This document shows positions 35,601 to 44,300 of a stretch of DNA of 64,000 nucleotides, one piece after another (the first letter of the stretch is position 1; each line of letters begins with the position of its first letter). The position numbers and the translations under genes are program-made. The notes below the pieces were generated by a model. That model searched no databases. It was not told where the DNA came from and saw only the letters and a list, made by a program, of their open reading frames with translations. Origin of the DNA: Mactromeris polynyma (taxonomy: Eukaryota; Mollusca; Bivalvia; Venerida; Mactridae); contig JASFXZ010000013.1 in the NCBI GenBank assembly GCA_032209605.1, forward strand, positions 11,057,901 to 11,121,900, written 5' to 3'.

Positions 35601-38600
35601 AAAATACAACATTGATAAGCATAAAGTTAAACTTCGAATTTCAAATGTATTATTATTAAATAAGATGGTCCAATGTTCGAATATTCGTTCGGAAGATTGA
35701 CCGAATATTCGAATGCCAAAATTGCCATTCGTTTACATCCCTAGTTAATATTGTGGCCAAAACATTGGTAATCTATTCAAACTTAGTTGAGAATACTGTT
35801 ATTGTGTTAACAATTTCTATTGGCCAATATTTTGCAAAAAATGATTTCATTGGCTGGCTATCTCATATTTTGTCAACAACCGTTCTCAAATAAAAATATT
35901 AATGAACTGCAATAGTTAATGTGCACTTATAGACATCAGTGTGTATGTCTGCATTACGGCTGTATGTTATATGCTTCATGAAGACACTCTCTCCGTGCGA
36001 CTGAATATCATTTGAGTGTCGCTGTACGATTTCCAACCTCTTCTGTAAATGACGTCATTTCCTGAAAACGTCACATGTGACGTCACCATGTACTAACAGT
36101 AAGCAATATTTGCACCATATGGCAATATGAAAACGAAGTGACCATATGGAGTAAATATTGTTTCCTGCTTGCAAATAGTGACATCACATGTTGCGTTTTC
36201 TTGAAATGACGTCACTTACAGAAGTGGGTGTTAATCCCATAGCAGCGCTCAAATGTTCTGGATGTAAACGCCAAACAATACTGAATCACAGATTACATAC
36301 ATATTCGTTTCAGCTCCGATATCGAGTGCAAAACATCCTCTCAAATTCAAATTTAAGAGCCTTTTTCAAGTCTTAAAATGATTTACATTCTAATAAGATG
36401 GTTTGTAACTATATCTAATACTGGCAAGCAGCACTTTCAATGGCCCCTTAATTTGGTGCATGGTATTCATTCTACGAGTAATGAAATATTTGATTCGACT
36501 CACAAATTCACGTGTTACATCGGAGTTGCGTTAGCGAGTTGGCACACATTGCGCGCATACTATTTGGCAAACATTGCGTTCAGTAGCAAAACGTGTGCAG
36601 AATTTCGAAACACTCGCTCGTGTTAGCCTCTAGCGAACGCAAGGCAGATTTGCAGTCGCGCGCTGTGCACACCGAGCTAAACATGCGCTCTTAGCACGAA
36701 TATTATACTCTACAAAGTAAATAATTCTACAGTACTGTATTGATAATGAAGATGTTTTCATTGTACCTGTTTTGTGTTCGATATAAGTCTCATAGATTGT
36801 GATTCTTGTCGTGGCGATACCCTTTGCAAATTTAGAATTGTATTCATCGTCGTCATCGCTCGATTCTTCGTATTGTTCAACCTCATCCTCAATTCGATTA
36901 TCATCTTTTCCATGTTTCTGTAAAACGTATCGACAATTATCTAAGCTACGAATGATTATCTAAGGCTGTGGTTTCCAATTTTGGTTAAACTCGTTAATTG
37001 TGAAGGGAGTTACTACAACGTACTGTCGGACCTCGTTTATTTGACAACCTTCTATCCGAATACTTGATATCATCCGAAATGAATATCAGGTTCCGATGTA
37101 TCCTCCTATGCACGTCGAATTGAAATGGGCTATTTGAAACCATGTATTATTCGAAATAAAATTTCGGACCTGATGAATTCGAATGAACGAGGTCCGACTG
37201 TACACAAATATCTATCGATGATTGTCACGAGTTATTTCCCTTTGTTCTTTATAGAGTTCTCTCCCTTCTCCCTTCTAGAGTTCTCTCCCTTTCATCCCTT
37301 ATACAGTACACGCATATGGAATTATAGTTCTATATGTACATATACTATAGAAGGGATAATGGGAGAGAACCATATATACATATACTATAGAAGGGATAAT
37401 GGGAGAGAACCATATATACATATACTATAGAAGGAATAATGGGAGAGAACCTATAGAAGGGATAATGGGAGAGAACCATGTATACATATACTATAGAAGG
37501 TATAAGGGGAGAGAACCATATATATATATATACTATAGAAGGTATAAGGGGAGAGAACCATATATACATATACTATAGAAGGTATAAGGGGAGAGAACCA
37601 TATATACATATACTATAGAAGGTATAAGGGGAGAGAACCATATATATATATACTATAGAAGGTATAAGGGGAGAGAACCATATATACATATACTATAGAA
37701 GGAATAATGGGAGAGAACCATATATACATATAGAAGGAATAATGGGAGAGAACCATATATACATATACTATAGAAGGAATAATGGGAGAGAACCTATAGA
37801 AGGGATAATGGGAGAGAACCATATATACATATAGAAGGAATAATGGGAGAGAACCATATATACATATACTATAGAAGGAATAATGGGAGAGAACCTATAG
37901 AAGGGATAATGGGAGAGAACCATATATACATATAGAAGGAATAATGGGAGAGAACCATATATACATATACTATAGAAGGAATAATGGGAGAGAACCTATA
38001 GAAGGGATAATGGGAGAGAACCATATATACATATAGAAGGAATAATGGGAGAGAACCATATATACATATACTATAGAAGGAATAATGGGAGAGAACCTAT
38101 AGAAGGGATAATGGGAGAGAACCATATATACATATAGAAGGAATAATGGGAGAGAACCATATATACATATACTATAGAAGGAATAATGGGAGAGAACCTA
38201 TAGAAGGAATAATGGGAGAGAACCTATAGAAGGGATAATGGGAGAGAACCATATATACATATAGAAGGAATAATGGGAGAGAACCATATATACATATACT
38301 ATAGAAGGAATAATGGGAGAGAACCTATAGAAGGGATAATGGGAGAGAACCATATATACATATAGAAGGAATAATGGGAGAGAACCATATATACATATAC
38401 TATAGAAGGAATAATGGGAGAGAACCTATAGAAGGAATAATGGGAGAGAACCTATAGAAGGGATAATGGGAGAGAACCATATATACATATAGAAGGAATA
38501 AGGGGAGAGAACCATATATACATATACTATAGAAGGGATAATGGGAGAGAACCTATAGAAGGGATAATGGGAGAGAACCATATATACATATACTATAGAA

Positions 38601-40007
38601 GGAATAATGGGAGAGAACCATATATACATATACTATAGAAGGGATAATGGGAGAGAACCATATATACATATACTATAGAAGGGATAATGGGAGAGAACCA
38701 TATATACATATACTATAGAAGGAATAATGGGAGAGAACCATATATACATATACTATAGAAGGGATAATGGGAGAGAACCATATATACATATACTATAGAA
38801 GGTATAATGGGAGAGAACCATATATACATATACTATAGAAGGTATAAGGGGAGAGAACCATATATACATATACTATAGAAGGAATAATGGGAGAGAACCA
38901 TATATACATATACTATAGAAGGTATAATGGGAGAGAACCATATATACATATACTATAGAAGGGATAATGGGAGAGAACCATATATACATATACTATAGAA
39001 GGAATAATGGGAGAGAACCATATATACATATACTATAGAAGGTATAAGGGGAGAGAACCATATATACATATACTATAGAAGGTATAATGGGAGAGAACCA
39101 TATATACATATACTATAGAAGGTATAAGGGGAGAGAACCATATATACATATACTATAGAAGGAATAATGGGAGAGAACCATATATACATATACTATAGAA
39201 GGTATAATGGGAGAGAACCATATATACATATACTATAGAAGGGATAATGGGAGAGAACCATATATACATATACTATAGAAGGTATAATGGGAGAGAACCA
39301 TATATACATATACTATAGAAGGTATAAGGGGAGAGAACCATATATACATATACTATAGAAGGTATAAGGGGAGAGAACCATATATACATATACTATAGAA
39401 GGGATAATGGGAGAGAACCATATATACATATACTATAGAAGGTATAATGGGAGAGAACCATATATACATATACTATAGAAGGAATAAGGGGAGAGAACCA
39501 TATATACATATACTATAGAAGGTATAAGGGGAGAGAACTCTAGAAGGGATAAAGGCAAATAACTCGTGACAATCGCATACGAACCCACATGTGTATGTCC
39601 TCGGTTAATACTGTGTATAGCAAAATATGCATGGAAATGGTCAACTTTCGCGGTTGTTTGGTATTTGTTAAATTCCTTGTTATGTTATACAATACAGCAA
39701 CATGTTTCAGATTCTGGGATCGAACTTTGTACTTGACTGATAATTATGCTAAGACACTAACACTTCTTTGTCGTACACCGTTCTCTTCCACTGTGACTTC
39801 CGGGGTGATATCGACGGAGTGTGCTGTATGCTTCACGTCGTCGGGAACATAGTTTGTAGGATTTGCATGTAAACTCTCCTGACTTCTACCGTCGGCTACG
39901 TATGCGGTGTTGACATTACCGGTTTTGATGTCGGCATACGACGGAGGATCGTCGGTGGAACCCGCTTGATCGAATTTCTTGATCGCCTTCAATTGAATGT
40001 CCGACAT
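20669..40007 (-). CDS. SLC28A3: SLC28-family concentrative nucleoside transporter, whole gene (13 coding exons)
   Basis: Thirteen minus-strand exons join in phase into about 678 aa, close to human CNT3 (691 aa). The product is a plasma-membrane cation-coupled nucleoside importer. The N-terminus is cytoplasmic and acidic, followed by hydrophobic segments from residue ~130 on. The family signature (G/A)xKx3NEFVA(Y/M/F) is present as [12 protein letters not shown]. The substrate motif [11 protein letters not shown] keeps the glutamate equivalent to human CNT3 Glu343, and NEF keeps that of Glu519. Start: [11 protein letters not shown], 15 bp inside an exon whose acceptor is at 40023, so at least one untranslated exon lies upstream (candidates at 45.36 and 45.60 kb). 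Introns carry most of the window's minisatellites. The symbol reflects sequence type; molluscs may have several co-orthologues. Confidence 0.93.
20869..21049 (-). CDS. SLC28A3: SLC28 coding exon 12
   Basis: Residues 611-671. [40 protein letters not shown], then [20 protein letters not shown]. It matches the 'YALCGF.N..S.GI.LG.L....P.RK.D.S..V.RAL..G' block of all CNTs. Donor GTACGG, phase 1. Confidence 0.94.
21885..22027 (-). CDS. SLC28A3: SLC28 coding exon 11: N-glycosylation-rich loop
   Basis: Residues 563-610. [19 protein letters not shown] then [20 protein letters not shown]. Four N-X-S/T sequons (NNT, NET, NGT, NST) in 47 residues. The human counterpart of this loop is shorter and charged. 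Acceptor TTTTCCAG and donor GTATGT in the correct phase (2 nt in, phase 0 out) support it as a real exon. Confidence 0.85.
22330..23795. repeat. 49-bp minisatellite
   Basis: About 30 copies of GCAAAGGCACCAGGGACACA + TTGAAATACATGCATACAAT + TCAACTATT. Three unit types differ in the first 19 bases (CACCAGGGAC, CACCAGGCGG, AACATGGAC). In the SLC28 intron between exons 10 and 11. Confidence 0.93.
24238..24361 (-). CDS. SLC28A3: SLC28 coding exon 10: CNT family signature
   Basis: Residues 522-563. [17 protein letters not shown], then [16 protein letters not shown]. This holds the diagnostic (G/A)xKx3NEFVA(Y/M/F) motif, with the cation/substrate-site glutamate at about residue 557. Acceptor ATTTCAG, donor GTATGT, phase 1. 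Confidence 0.95.
24385..27062. repeat. 51-bp minisatellite with stop-free unit
   Basis: Two parts: a diverged stretch 24385-25010 (TTACACCAGTGTCTTCAAAC...) and a homogeneous stretch 25010-27060 of about 40 copies of TTACACCAATGTCTTAAAAC + AAGCACATTTGGATCTAACT + TTGAAGAAAAC. The unit is 17 codons and has no stop in one plus frame and one minus frame, which produces ORFs up to 645 codons. It lies wholly in the SLC28 intron between exons 9 and 10, so I do not call it a gene. Confidence 0.93.
27141..27318 (-). CDS. SLC28A3: SLC28 coding exon 9
   Basis: Residues 462-521. [20 protein letters not shown] then [17 protein letters not shown], matching the family's 'N.LEAASNGA..AI.L..N.AANLIAFLA'. Acceptor CTTTCAG, donor GTAAGC. 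The intron that follows is filled by the 51-bp array. Confidence 0.94.
27577..27715 (-). mobile_element. Mariner-type MITE C, copy 2 (truncated)
   Basis: Starts TTGTAAAACCTCAATAATAA and has the GAGCAAAACAGTGGAAATGG interior. It lacks the far inverted repeat and stops about 30 bp before SLC28 coding exon 8. Confidence 0.6.
27745..27875 (-). CDS. SLC28A3: SLC28 coding exon 8
   Basis: Residues 419-462. [20 protein letters not shown] then SKLFYPET, the well conserved 'SASVM.AP.ALA.SKL.YPE' block, followed by a charged loop ending YNMPK. Acceptor TTGCTAG, donor GTAAGA, phase 2. Confidence 0.94.
28130..28395. repeat. GAACGGAACT-type short tandem repeat
   Basis: Irregular 5-mers GAACG, GAACA, GAACT over 265 bp. 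A shorter similar run is at 46030-46065. In an SLC28 intron. Confidence 0.85.
28555..28680 (-). CDS. SLC28A3: SLC28 coding exon 7: substrate-site helix part 2
   Basis: Residues 377-418. [20 protein letters not shown] then [20 protein letters not shown]. It carries the conserved glutamate of the (S/T)E(A/S)P motif and the Ser-Val pair (about 409-410) equivalent to Ser374-Val375 of human CNT3. Confidence 0.94.
28745..29050 (+). repeat. Dispersed repeat F, copy 1
   Basis: About 300 bp from TCTTGAAAAAAGATGGTCGG to CCATGTTAATACGGCTGCGC, shared with 40.8 and 61.6 kb. It has an inner short palindrome (GGTAATTTCACCGAAATTC). No inverted ends seen; class unknown. Confidence 0.65.
29435..29596 (-). CDS. 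SLC28A3: SLC28 coding exon 6: substrate-site helix part 1
   Basis: Residues 323-376, 54 whole codons. [20 protein letters not shown] then [18 protein letters not shown]. The terminal G-Q pair corresponds to Gly340-Gln341 of human CNT3, positions known to affect nucleoside selectivity. Donor GTGAGT. Confidence 0.94.
29660..30255. repeat. 59-bp minisatellite with palindromic core
   Basis: About ten copies of CTCCATTTGTTTTCTTATTA + TCAAGATAATAAGTAAAAAT + GCAACATTTATGTACGAAT. Each unit contains the near-palindrome CTTATTATCAAGATAATAAG. In the SLC28 intron between exons 5 and 6, starting about 60 bp from exon 6. Confidence 0.9.
30691..30882 (-). CDS. SLC28A3: SLC28 coding exon 5: start of core domain
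   Basis: Residues 259-322, 64 whole codons. [34 protein letters not shown] and [10 protein letters not shown]...FFAFK align with the conserved 'FWGLGLQ', 'RT..G...F.WLG' and 'SFVFGD...FAF' blocks of CNTs. Confidence 0.94.
30985..32695. mobile_element. Palindromic element P, copy 3, with ~1.6 kb left-arm minisatellite
   Basis: Opens CACAGGAGAGTTCCTTCCCT. The arm sequence TTTATCCTTTATAGAGTTCT (unit about 24-25 bp) then repeats roughly 60 times to about 32590 with C/T variants (CTCTCGTTATCC alternates). After a loop (GTATATGTATATATAG) it closes with a single right arm GGAAAGAACTCGTGACAAT. In the SLC28 intron between exons 4 and 5. Confidence 0.8.
33176..33371 (+). mobile_element. Tc1/mariner-type MITE B, copy 2
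   Basis: CGTCAAACCTGTCTGTAAAG to AACACAGGTTTGACTGTA, nearly identical in the middle to the copy at 34.9 kb (ATTAACAGATTAAATATCAT). In the SLC28 intron between exons 4 and 5, about 70 bp from exon 4. Confidence 0.8.
33439..33592 (-). CDS. SLC28A3: SLC28 coding exon 4: next two membrane segments
   Basis: Residues 207-258. [20 protein letters not shown] and [18 protein letters not shown]. The FxxSKH end matches the conserved 'SKH' that precedes the core transport domain in vertebrate CNTs. Acceptor TTTTCAG, donor GTACGG. Confidence 0.92.
33722..33885. mobile_element. Palindromic element P, copy 4
   Basis: Begins AAATTGTCACGAGATC and ends ACACGTGACAATATCCTGTG; imperfect arms around an AT-rich loop. 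In the SLC28 intron between exons 3 and 4, about 130 bp upstream of exon 4. Confidence 0.7.
34683..34925. repeat. Partial repeat F joined to repeat L
   Basis: 34683-34785 is the right half of repeat F. 34788-34925 is repeat L, found in inverted orientation at 18385-18505 (shared GACGCCATTAAAAA-type end and CTGTTGACAGTTAGTATCTC). Both lie in the SLC28 intron between exons 3 and 4. Confidence 0.6.
34949..35142 (+). mobile_element. Tc1/mariner-type MITE B, copy 3
   Basis: TACAGTCAAACCTGTCTATA to ACACAGGTTTGACTGTA with flanking TA. It ends about 45 bp before SLC28 coding exon 3's donor site at 35189-35183. Confidence 0.8.
35189..35426 (-). CDS. SLC28A3: SLC28 coding exon 3: first two membrane segments
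   Basis: Residues 128-207. Acceptor TTTTCCAG, donor GTAAGT, phase 2. It encodes [20 protein letters not shown] and, after an acidic loop, [18 protein letters not shown]: two hydrophobic helices. Confidence 0.9.
35459..35742 (+). mobile_element. hAT-type non-autonomous element
   Basis: TAGGGATGTCAACG at the left and CGTTTACATCCCTA at the right, flanked by near-matching GTTAATAA / GTTAATAT (8 bp, as expected for hAT). The interior has repeated ATTCGGATATTCGG. In the SLC28 intron between coding exons 2 and 3. Confidence 0.65.
36009..36254 (+). mobile_element. Inverted-repeat element D, copy 3
   Basis: Starts CATTTGAGTGTCGCTGTACG and ends AGCAGCGCTCAAATG, with long arms including CCTCTTCTGTAAATGACGTC. 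About 246 bp. In the SLC28 intron between coding exons 2 and 3. Confidence 0.78.
36767..36917 (-). CDS. SLC28A3: SLC28 coding exon 2: acidic segment
   Basis: Residues 78-128. It contains a strongly acidic run ([17 protein letters not shown]) and ends [11 protein letters not shown] before a GTACAA donor, phase 1. It fits the charged cytoplasmic region just before the first membrane segment of CNT proteins. Confidence 0.87.
37021..37202 (+). mobile_element. Mariner/pogo-like MITE K, copy 1
   Basis: TACTGTCGGACCTCGTTTAT and AACGAGGTCCGACTGTA are inverted ends bounded by TA; about 180 bp. It directly precedes palindromic element P copy 5. Confidence 0.78.
37215..39575. mobile_element. Palindromic element P, copy 5, with ~2.2 kb loop-plus-right-arm minisatellite
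   Basis: Opens GATTGTCACGAGTTATTTCC and closes GGCAAATAACTCGTGACAATC, a clear inverted pair. Between 37320 and 39535 is a 40-bp unit (CCATATATACATATACTATA then GAAGGTATAAGGGGAGAGAA) repeated about 55 times. From about 37690 to 38500 it is organised in 101-bp higher-order blocks. In the SLC28 intron between coding exons 1 and 2. Confidence 0.85.
39777..40007 (-). CDS. SLC28A3: SLC28 coding exon 1: N-terminal cytoplasmic tail
   Basis: Residues 1-77, from [14 protein letters not shown] to VEENG; polar, with no membrane segment. The exon begins upstream at 40022 (ATTTTCAG acceptor), leaving a 15-bp leader. The donor is uncertain: GGT|GTACGA at 39777, or AGT|GTTAGT at 39762, which would add five residues; both are phase 0. 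Confidence 0.82.
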
Positions 40008-40045
40008 GTTTTACTATTCAATCTGAAAATATAAAAAATAAGCCG

Positions 40046-40485
40046 ATACAAAAAAACTCACTTAAAGACAGACCTCAATAATAAGACCACATCAATAATA
40101 AGACCACCTCAATAATAAGACCACCTCAATAATAATACCACATCAATAATAAGACCACATCAATAATAAGACCACCTCAATAATAAGACCACCTCAATAA
40201 TAATACCACATCAATAATAAGACCACATCAATAATAAGACCACATCAATAATAAGACCACATCAATAATAAGACCACATCAATAATAAGACCACATCAAT
40301 AATAATACCACATCAATAATAAGACCACATCAATAATAAGACCACATCAATAATAAGACCACAATTTTCAAGTCCGTTTTCACTGTTTTGCTCCTTATTC
40401 TACCTCGATATTAATACCAACTCAATAAGAAGACCAGTTTTCAAAGGTCCTAAGGCTGGTCTTATTGTTGCGGTTTTACTGTTAA
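40046..40485 (+). mobile_element. Mariner-type MITE C, copy 3, with internal 17-bp minisatellite
   Basis: Left end AAAACTCACTTAAAGAC is degenerate; the right end TTGCGGTTTTACTGTTA is good. From 40070 to 40365 an AATAATAAGACCACATC unit repeats about 17 times, then normal C-element sequence resumes (TTTTCACTGTTTTGCTCCTT). It begins about 25 bp upstream of the SLC28 start exon. Confidence 0.75.
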
Positions 40486-40824
40486 TATATTTTATGTAAA
40501 ATATATATAACATGCATATGAATCAGATTAAAGTTAAATAGTAGTAAAAGTTACATAAAATGTACAATAATTTAGTCAATAAATTACTAATCTCCTGTGT
40601 AGTTCTGTGAACTCCATGTCATTCATACTTAAATTATAAATTCATTTATTCAATGTACGAGTATTCAAACTTCTAAACATTTCAAGAAGATAATTTACAA
40701 AATAATTTATAACTGAACAAACACCACCTGTACTCGTCTGACAGATCACATTTTATATAGCTTTTTACTGAGACATCAACATATCAAACATATCAAAAAC
40801 AAGACATATCTTTAAACCAGAAAT

Positions 40825-41098
40825 ATCTTGAAACAAGATGGTTGACGCAATTTTAAGGTTAAGATTTGTTGCAGAACATAAAAATGCCGAAATGTTACGA
40901 TTGCTGGACACACCAGATTCAAAATGGATTTCGGTAAGGTAACGTACCCCTTGTCGAATATTAACCGATCCGCGTAAAGGTTACAAACGTTGTTCGGTTG
41001 AAGATAAATTGCCTTGGTGGTTAACGTAAGATTGAATTGGTTTACACAACACTGATATGCAAATAGCAAAACCATGTTAGTACGGCTGCGCCGAAAAA
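40825..41098 (+). repeat. Dispersed repeat F, copy 2
   Basis: TCTTGAAACAAGATGGTTGA to CATGTTAGTACGGCTGCGCC. Lacks about 25 bp of the CACCGAAATTCAGTGG segment found in the other two copies. Confidence 0.65.
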
Positions 41099-41356
41099 AG
41101 ATACTAGTAGACGGCGTAGATAGAATGATGTCTTCCGGTATGTTATATGAAATGTTTTTTGCACCACGTTGGAAAATACATCCTTACAATAAAAATTAAC
41201 TCGGATAACTATAACTATAATAATGGACCTGTCTTATCATACATGCTTGAACATATTAAGAAATGGTATGGCCGACCATGAAAATAGCTAAGGAGAATTT
41301 AGTGGGATACATCACGGAATAAGCCAAGAAAGTCAGTAATACTAGGCCTAAATGGG

Positions 41357-41374
41357 GGGGGGGGGGGGGGCAGA
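41357..41374. repeat. Poly-G tract
   Basis: A run of about 18 G, immediately before the element I duplication. The exact length may be unreliable in the assembly. Confidence 0.7.
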
Positions 41375-43310
41375 ACATATTATGAATATTGTAAATGGGA
41401 ACTTAGCATACATCTAAAACACAAATAGATATATTTACAGACTTGGCACTGTCAAGAAAAATATTTGAGATTTAAATCGTAACGAACATAAGATTGTAAT
41501 AAATTAGGGCCCGCATTCATAAACGTTTTAAGACTGAATCTCAGACTTAGACTTTAGAATTGCAAAAAATAAATTTACAACCATTTCGTTTGTAAACACT
41601 AGAAATATGTACCTATACTTCAGTAGTAATCACTAGAAATATGTACCTATACTTCAGTAGTAATCACTAGAAATATGTACCTATACTTCAGTAGTAATCA
41701 CTAGAAATATGTACCTATACTTCAGTAGTAATCACTAGAAATATGTACCTATACTTCAGTAGTAATCACTAGAAATATGTACCTATACTTCAGTAGTAAT
41801 CACTAGAAATATGTACCTATACTAAGTAGTAATCACTAGAAATATGTACCAATACTTCAGTAGTAAACACTAGAAATATGTACCTATACTAAGTAGTAAT
41901 CACTAAAAATATGTACCTATACTAAGTAGTAATCACTAGAAATATGTACCTATACTTCAGTAGTAAACACTAGAAATATGTACCTATACTTCAGTAGTAA
42001 TCACTAGAAATATGTACCTATACTTCAGTAGTAAACACTAGAAATATGTACCTATACTAAGTAGTAATCACTAGAAATATGTACCTATACTTCAGTAGTA
42101 ATCACTAGAAATATGTACCTATACTAAGTAGTAATCACTAGAAATATGTACCTATACTAAGTAGTAATCACTAGAAATATGTACCAATACTTCAGTAGTA
42201 AACACTAGAAATATGTACCTATACTAAGTAGTAATCACTAGAAATATGTACCTATACTTCAGTAGTAATCACTAGAAATATGTACCTATACTAAGTAGTA
42301 AACACTAGAAATATGTACCTATACTTCAGTAGTAATCACTAGAAATATGTACCAATACTTCAGTAGTAAACACTAGAAATATGTACCTATACTAAGTAGT
42401 AATCACTAGAAATATGTACCTATACTTCAGTAGTAATCACTAGAAATATGTACCTATACTAAGTAGTAATCACTAGAAATATGTACCTATACTTCAGTAG
42501 TAATCACTAGAAATATGTACCTATACTTCAGTAGTAATCACTAGAAATATGTACCTATACTTCAGTAGTAATCACTAGAAATATGTACCTATACTTCAGT
42601 AGTAATTACAATTATCAGTTTTTCCCAATTTTAATAATTTATCACGAAAAACATTTAACACACATGAAAAACCATTCAAAAACAATTTGACCCGGGGCCC
42701 TTTCCCAAAAACCCTACAAAAACACTTGATGTAACAGACAATTATATAACATGAGCCAGTCACAGAGACATATGTCTTTAGGATCTAAGAAAAGTTAGTT
42801 TAGATACCAAACTTAGAATGCAGCCTTACCATTGGCCATTTCTACGACTGTGGTCAGAAACAACCAAACAGACGCTTGCTTTATGAGAAAACAAAGGCTT
42901 ATAACCTAGGACCTAGAACATATTATGAATATTGTAAATGGAAACTTACCATACATCTAAAACACTAATAGATATATTTACAGACTTGGCACTGGCAGTA
43001 AAATATTTTAGATTTAAATCGTAACAAACATAAAATTGTAATAAATTAGGGCCCGCATTCATAAACGTTTTAAGACTGAATATCAGACTTAGACTTTAAA
43101 ATTGCAAAAAATAAATTCACAACCATTTCGTTTGCATTATGTTTAAATGGATAACGTTTTGCCAGAATATGTCTTGTTACTCACTCTACACTTTTGCCAT
43201 GTTTCATCAAAATAGTTCGTGTAACAATAACGTAGGAACAAAATGAACATTTACCATTTTATAGTCTGAGTCTGAGATTCAGTCTTAAAACGTATTTGTG
43301 AATACATAGT
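41375..43310. repeat. Element I: inverted-repeat element and duplicated flank around a 33/34-bp minisatellite
   Basis: 41375-41596 and 42915-43135 are ~90% alike direct copies (e.g. GGGCCCGCATTCATAAACGT). Between them, 41597-42605 is TAGTAATCACTAGAAATATG + TACCTATACTTCAG (34 bp) or ...CTAAG (33 bp) repeated about 30 times. The second copy closes at 43305 with an inverted end (GATTCAGTCTTAAAACGT), so the core is a MITE. Confidence 0.7.
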
Positions 43311-43637
43311 TCTCACATCTACAATATTTACCTCCCTTGTTCTGAATTGTCGGCCATGTTGATAGGCTAGTTTATTGGGAATATAATATAAATGAGATGA
43401 TATAACTCATCTGATAAATCAAAAATAACGTATTCATTATGCTCATGTTGGCATTTGGCTCAGTAAGTTGAAGAGAAAGTGGTTGTCACATGCAAATTCT
43501 CTTGGTATTTTCTCAATTATCACATTTTTGGAAATTACCCCTATAAGGGCTTATCAGTTTTGCCTATAAAAATTGCCGACAGTAAAGGACAAGGGAGGTA
43601 AATATTGTAGATGTTACATCATGTAGGAACCGTATGT
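43305..43637 (+). mobile_element. Inverted-repeat element E, copy 2
   Basis: ATAGTTCTCACATCTACAAT to AATATTGTAGATG and a GGAACCGTATG outer end. Interior shares CCTATAAGGGCTTATCAG (inverted) with copy 1. Confidence 0.78.
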
Positions 43638-43979
43638 ATACGGGCCCAGTTACATATATGGGTATGTCTGTCTGTCCCGAGTATTCTGACATTTCACATG
43701 AAAATAAAACAAATCGGAAATTAATTAAAGAACGTAATTGTTGTTCTTGTTGTTGAATTAATTCGGCGATACCAAAATGTAAGATAATCAACCTTTGGAC
43801 TGTAGTCAACATCGAGCCGATGGCGGAACATGCTGTTTCAGGTGAAAATGTCAGTTATCGTGCTAATGTTCTATTTCTATTTTGTCCACGTTTGCAACTT
43901 TTAATTATTCATTGCGGGTGGCAATCGTAACGATTTAACATTTCCACATTGGGTAATTGGAATAATAAGGCCATGCTTC

Positions 43980-44300
43980 ATGCCCCAAAAATAGTGTAGG
44001 TTTTTTTAGATTTTTTTTAATTTTCAAATGAAGCAAATTAAATATAGATTTAAATAAATATATGTTAAAAGACAAATCGCCTTTCCCTTTTAACATGGAT
44101 AATGTTTATTCAAGATGAATGTAATGCTCTATAGCTGGAATACTCGTAAAGCGTTTAAAAAACTTGACAGAAATGAATCTAAGACGAATTTACTCATAAG
44201 ATATTTAACCAAAAAAATAAAAAATAGTTAATACGCCAACAAATTTTTGAGGGTAGGGGCAAAAAAAATAGGGTAGGTCGGGAACCCTGAAACAAACATA
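43980..44300 (+). repeat. Dispersed repeat H, copy 1
   Basis: Shared with 46140-46525: TTTTAACATGGATAATGTTT, TATAGCTGGAATACTCGTAA and the end GGGTAGGTCGGGAACCC. Between the SLC28 start exon and its candidate leader exon. Confidence 0.6.

Noticed and set aside
37345..38629. Minus-strand ORFs repeating [18 protein letters not shown] peptides
   Set aside because: They are translations of the 40-bp minisatellite; long only because the unit lacks stops in some frames.
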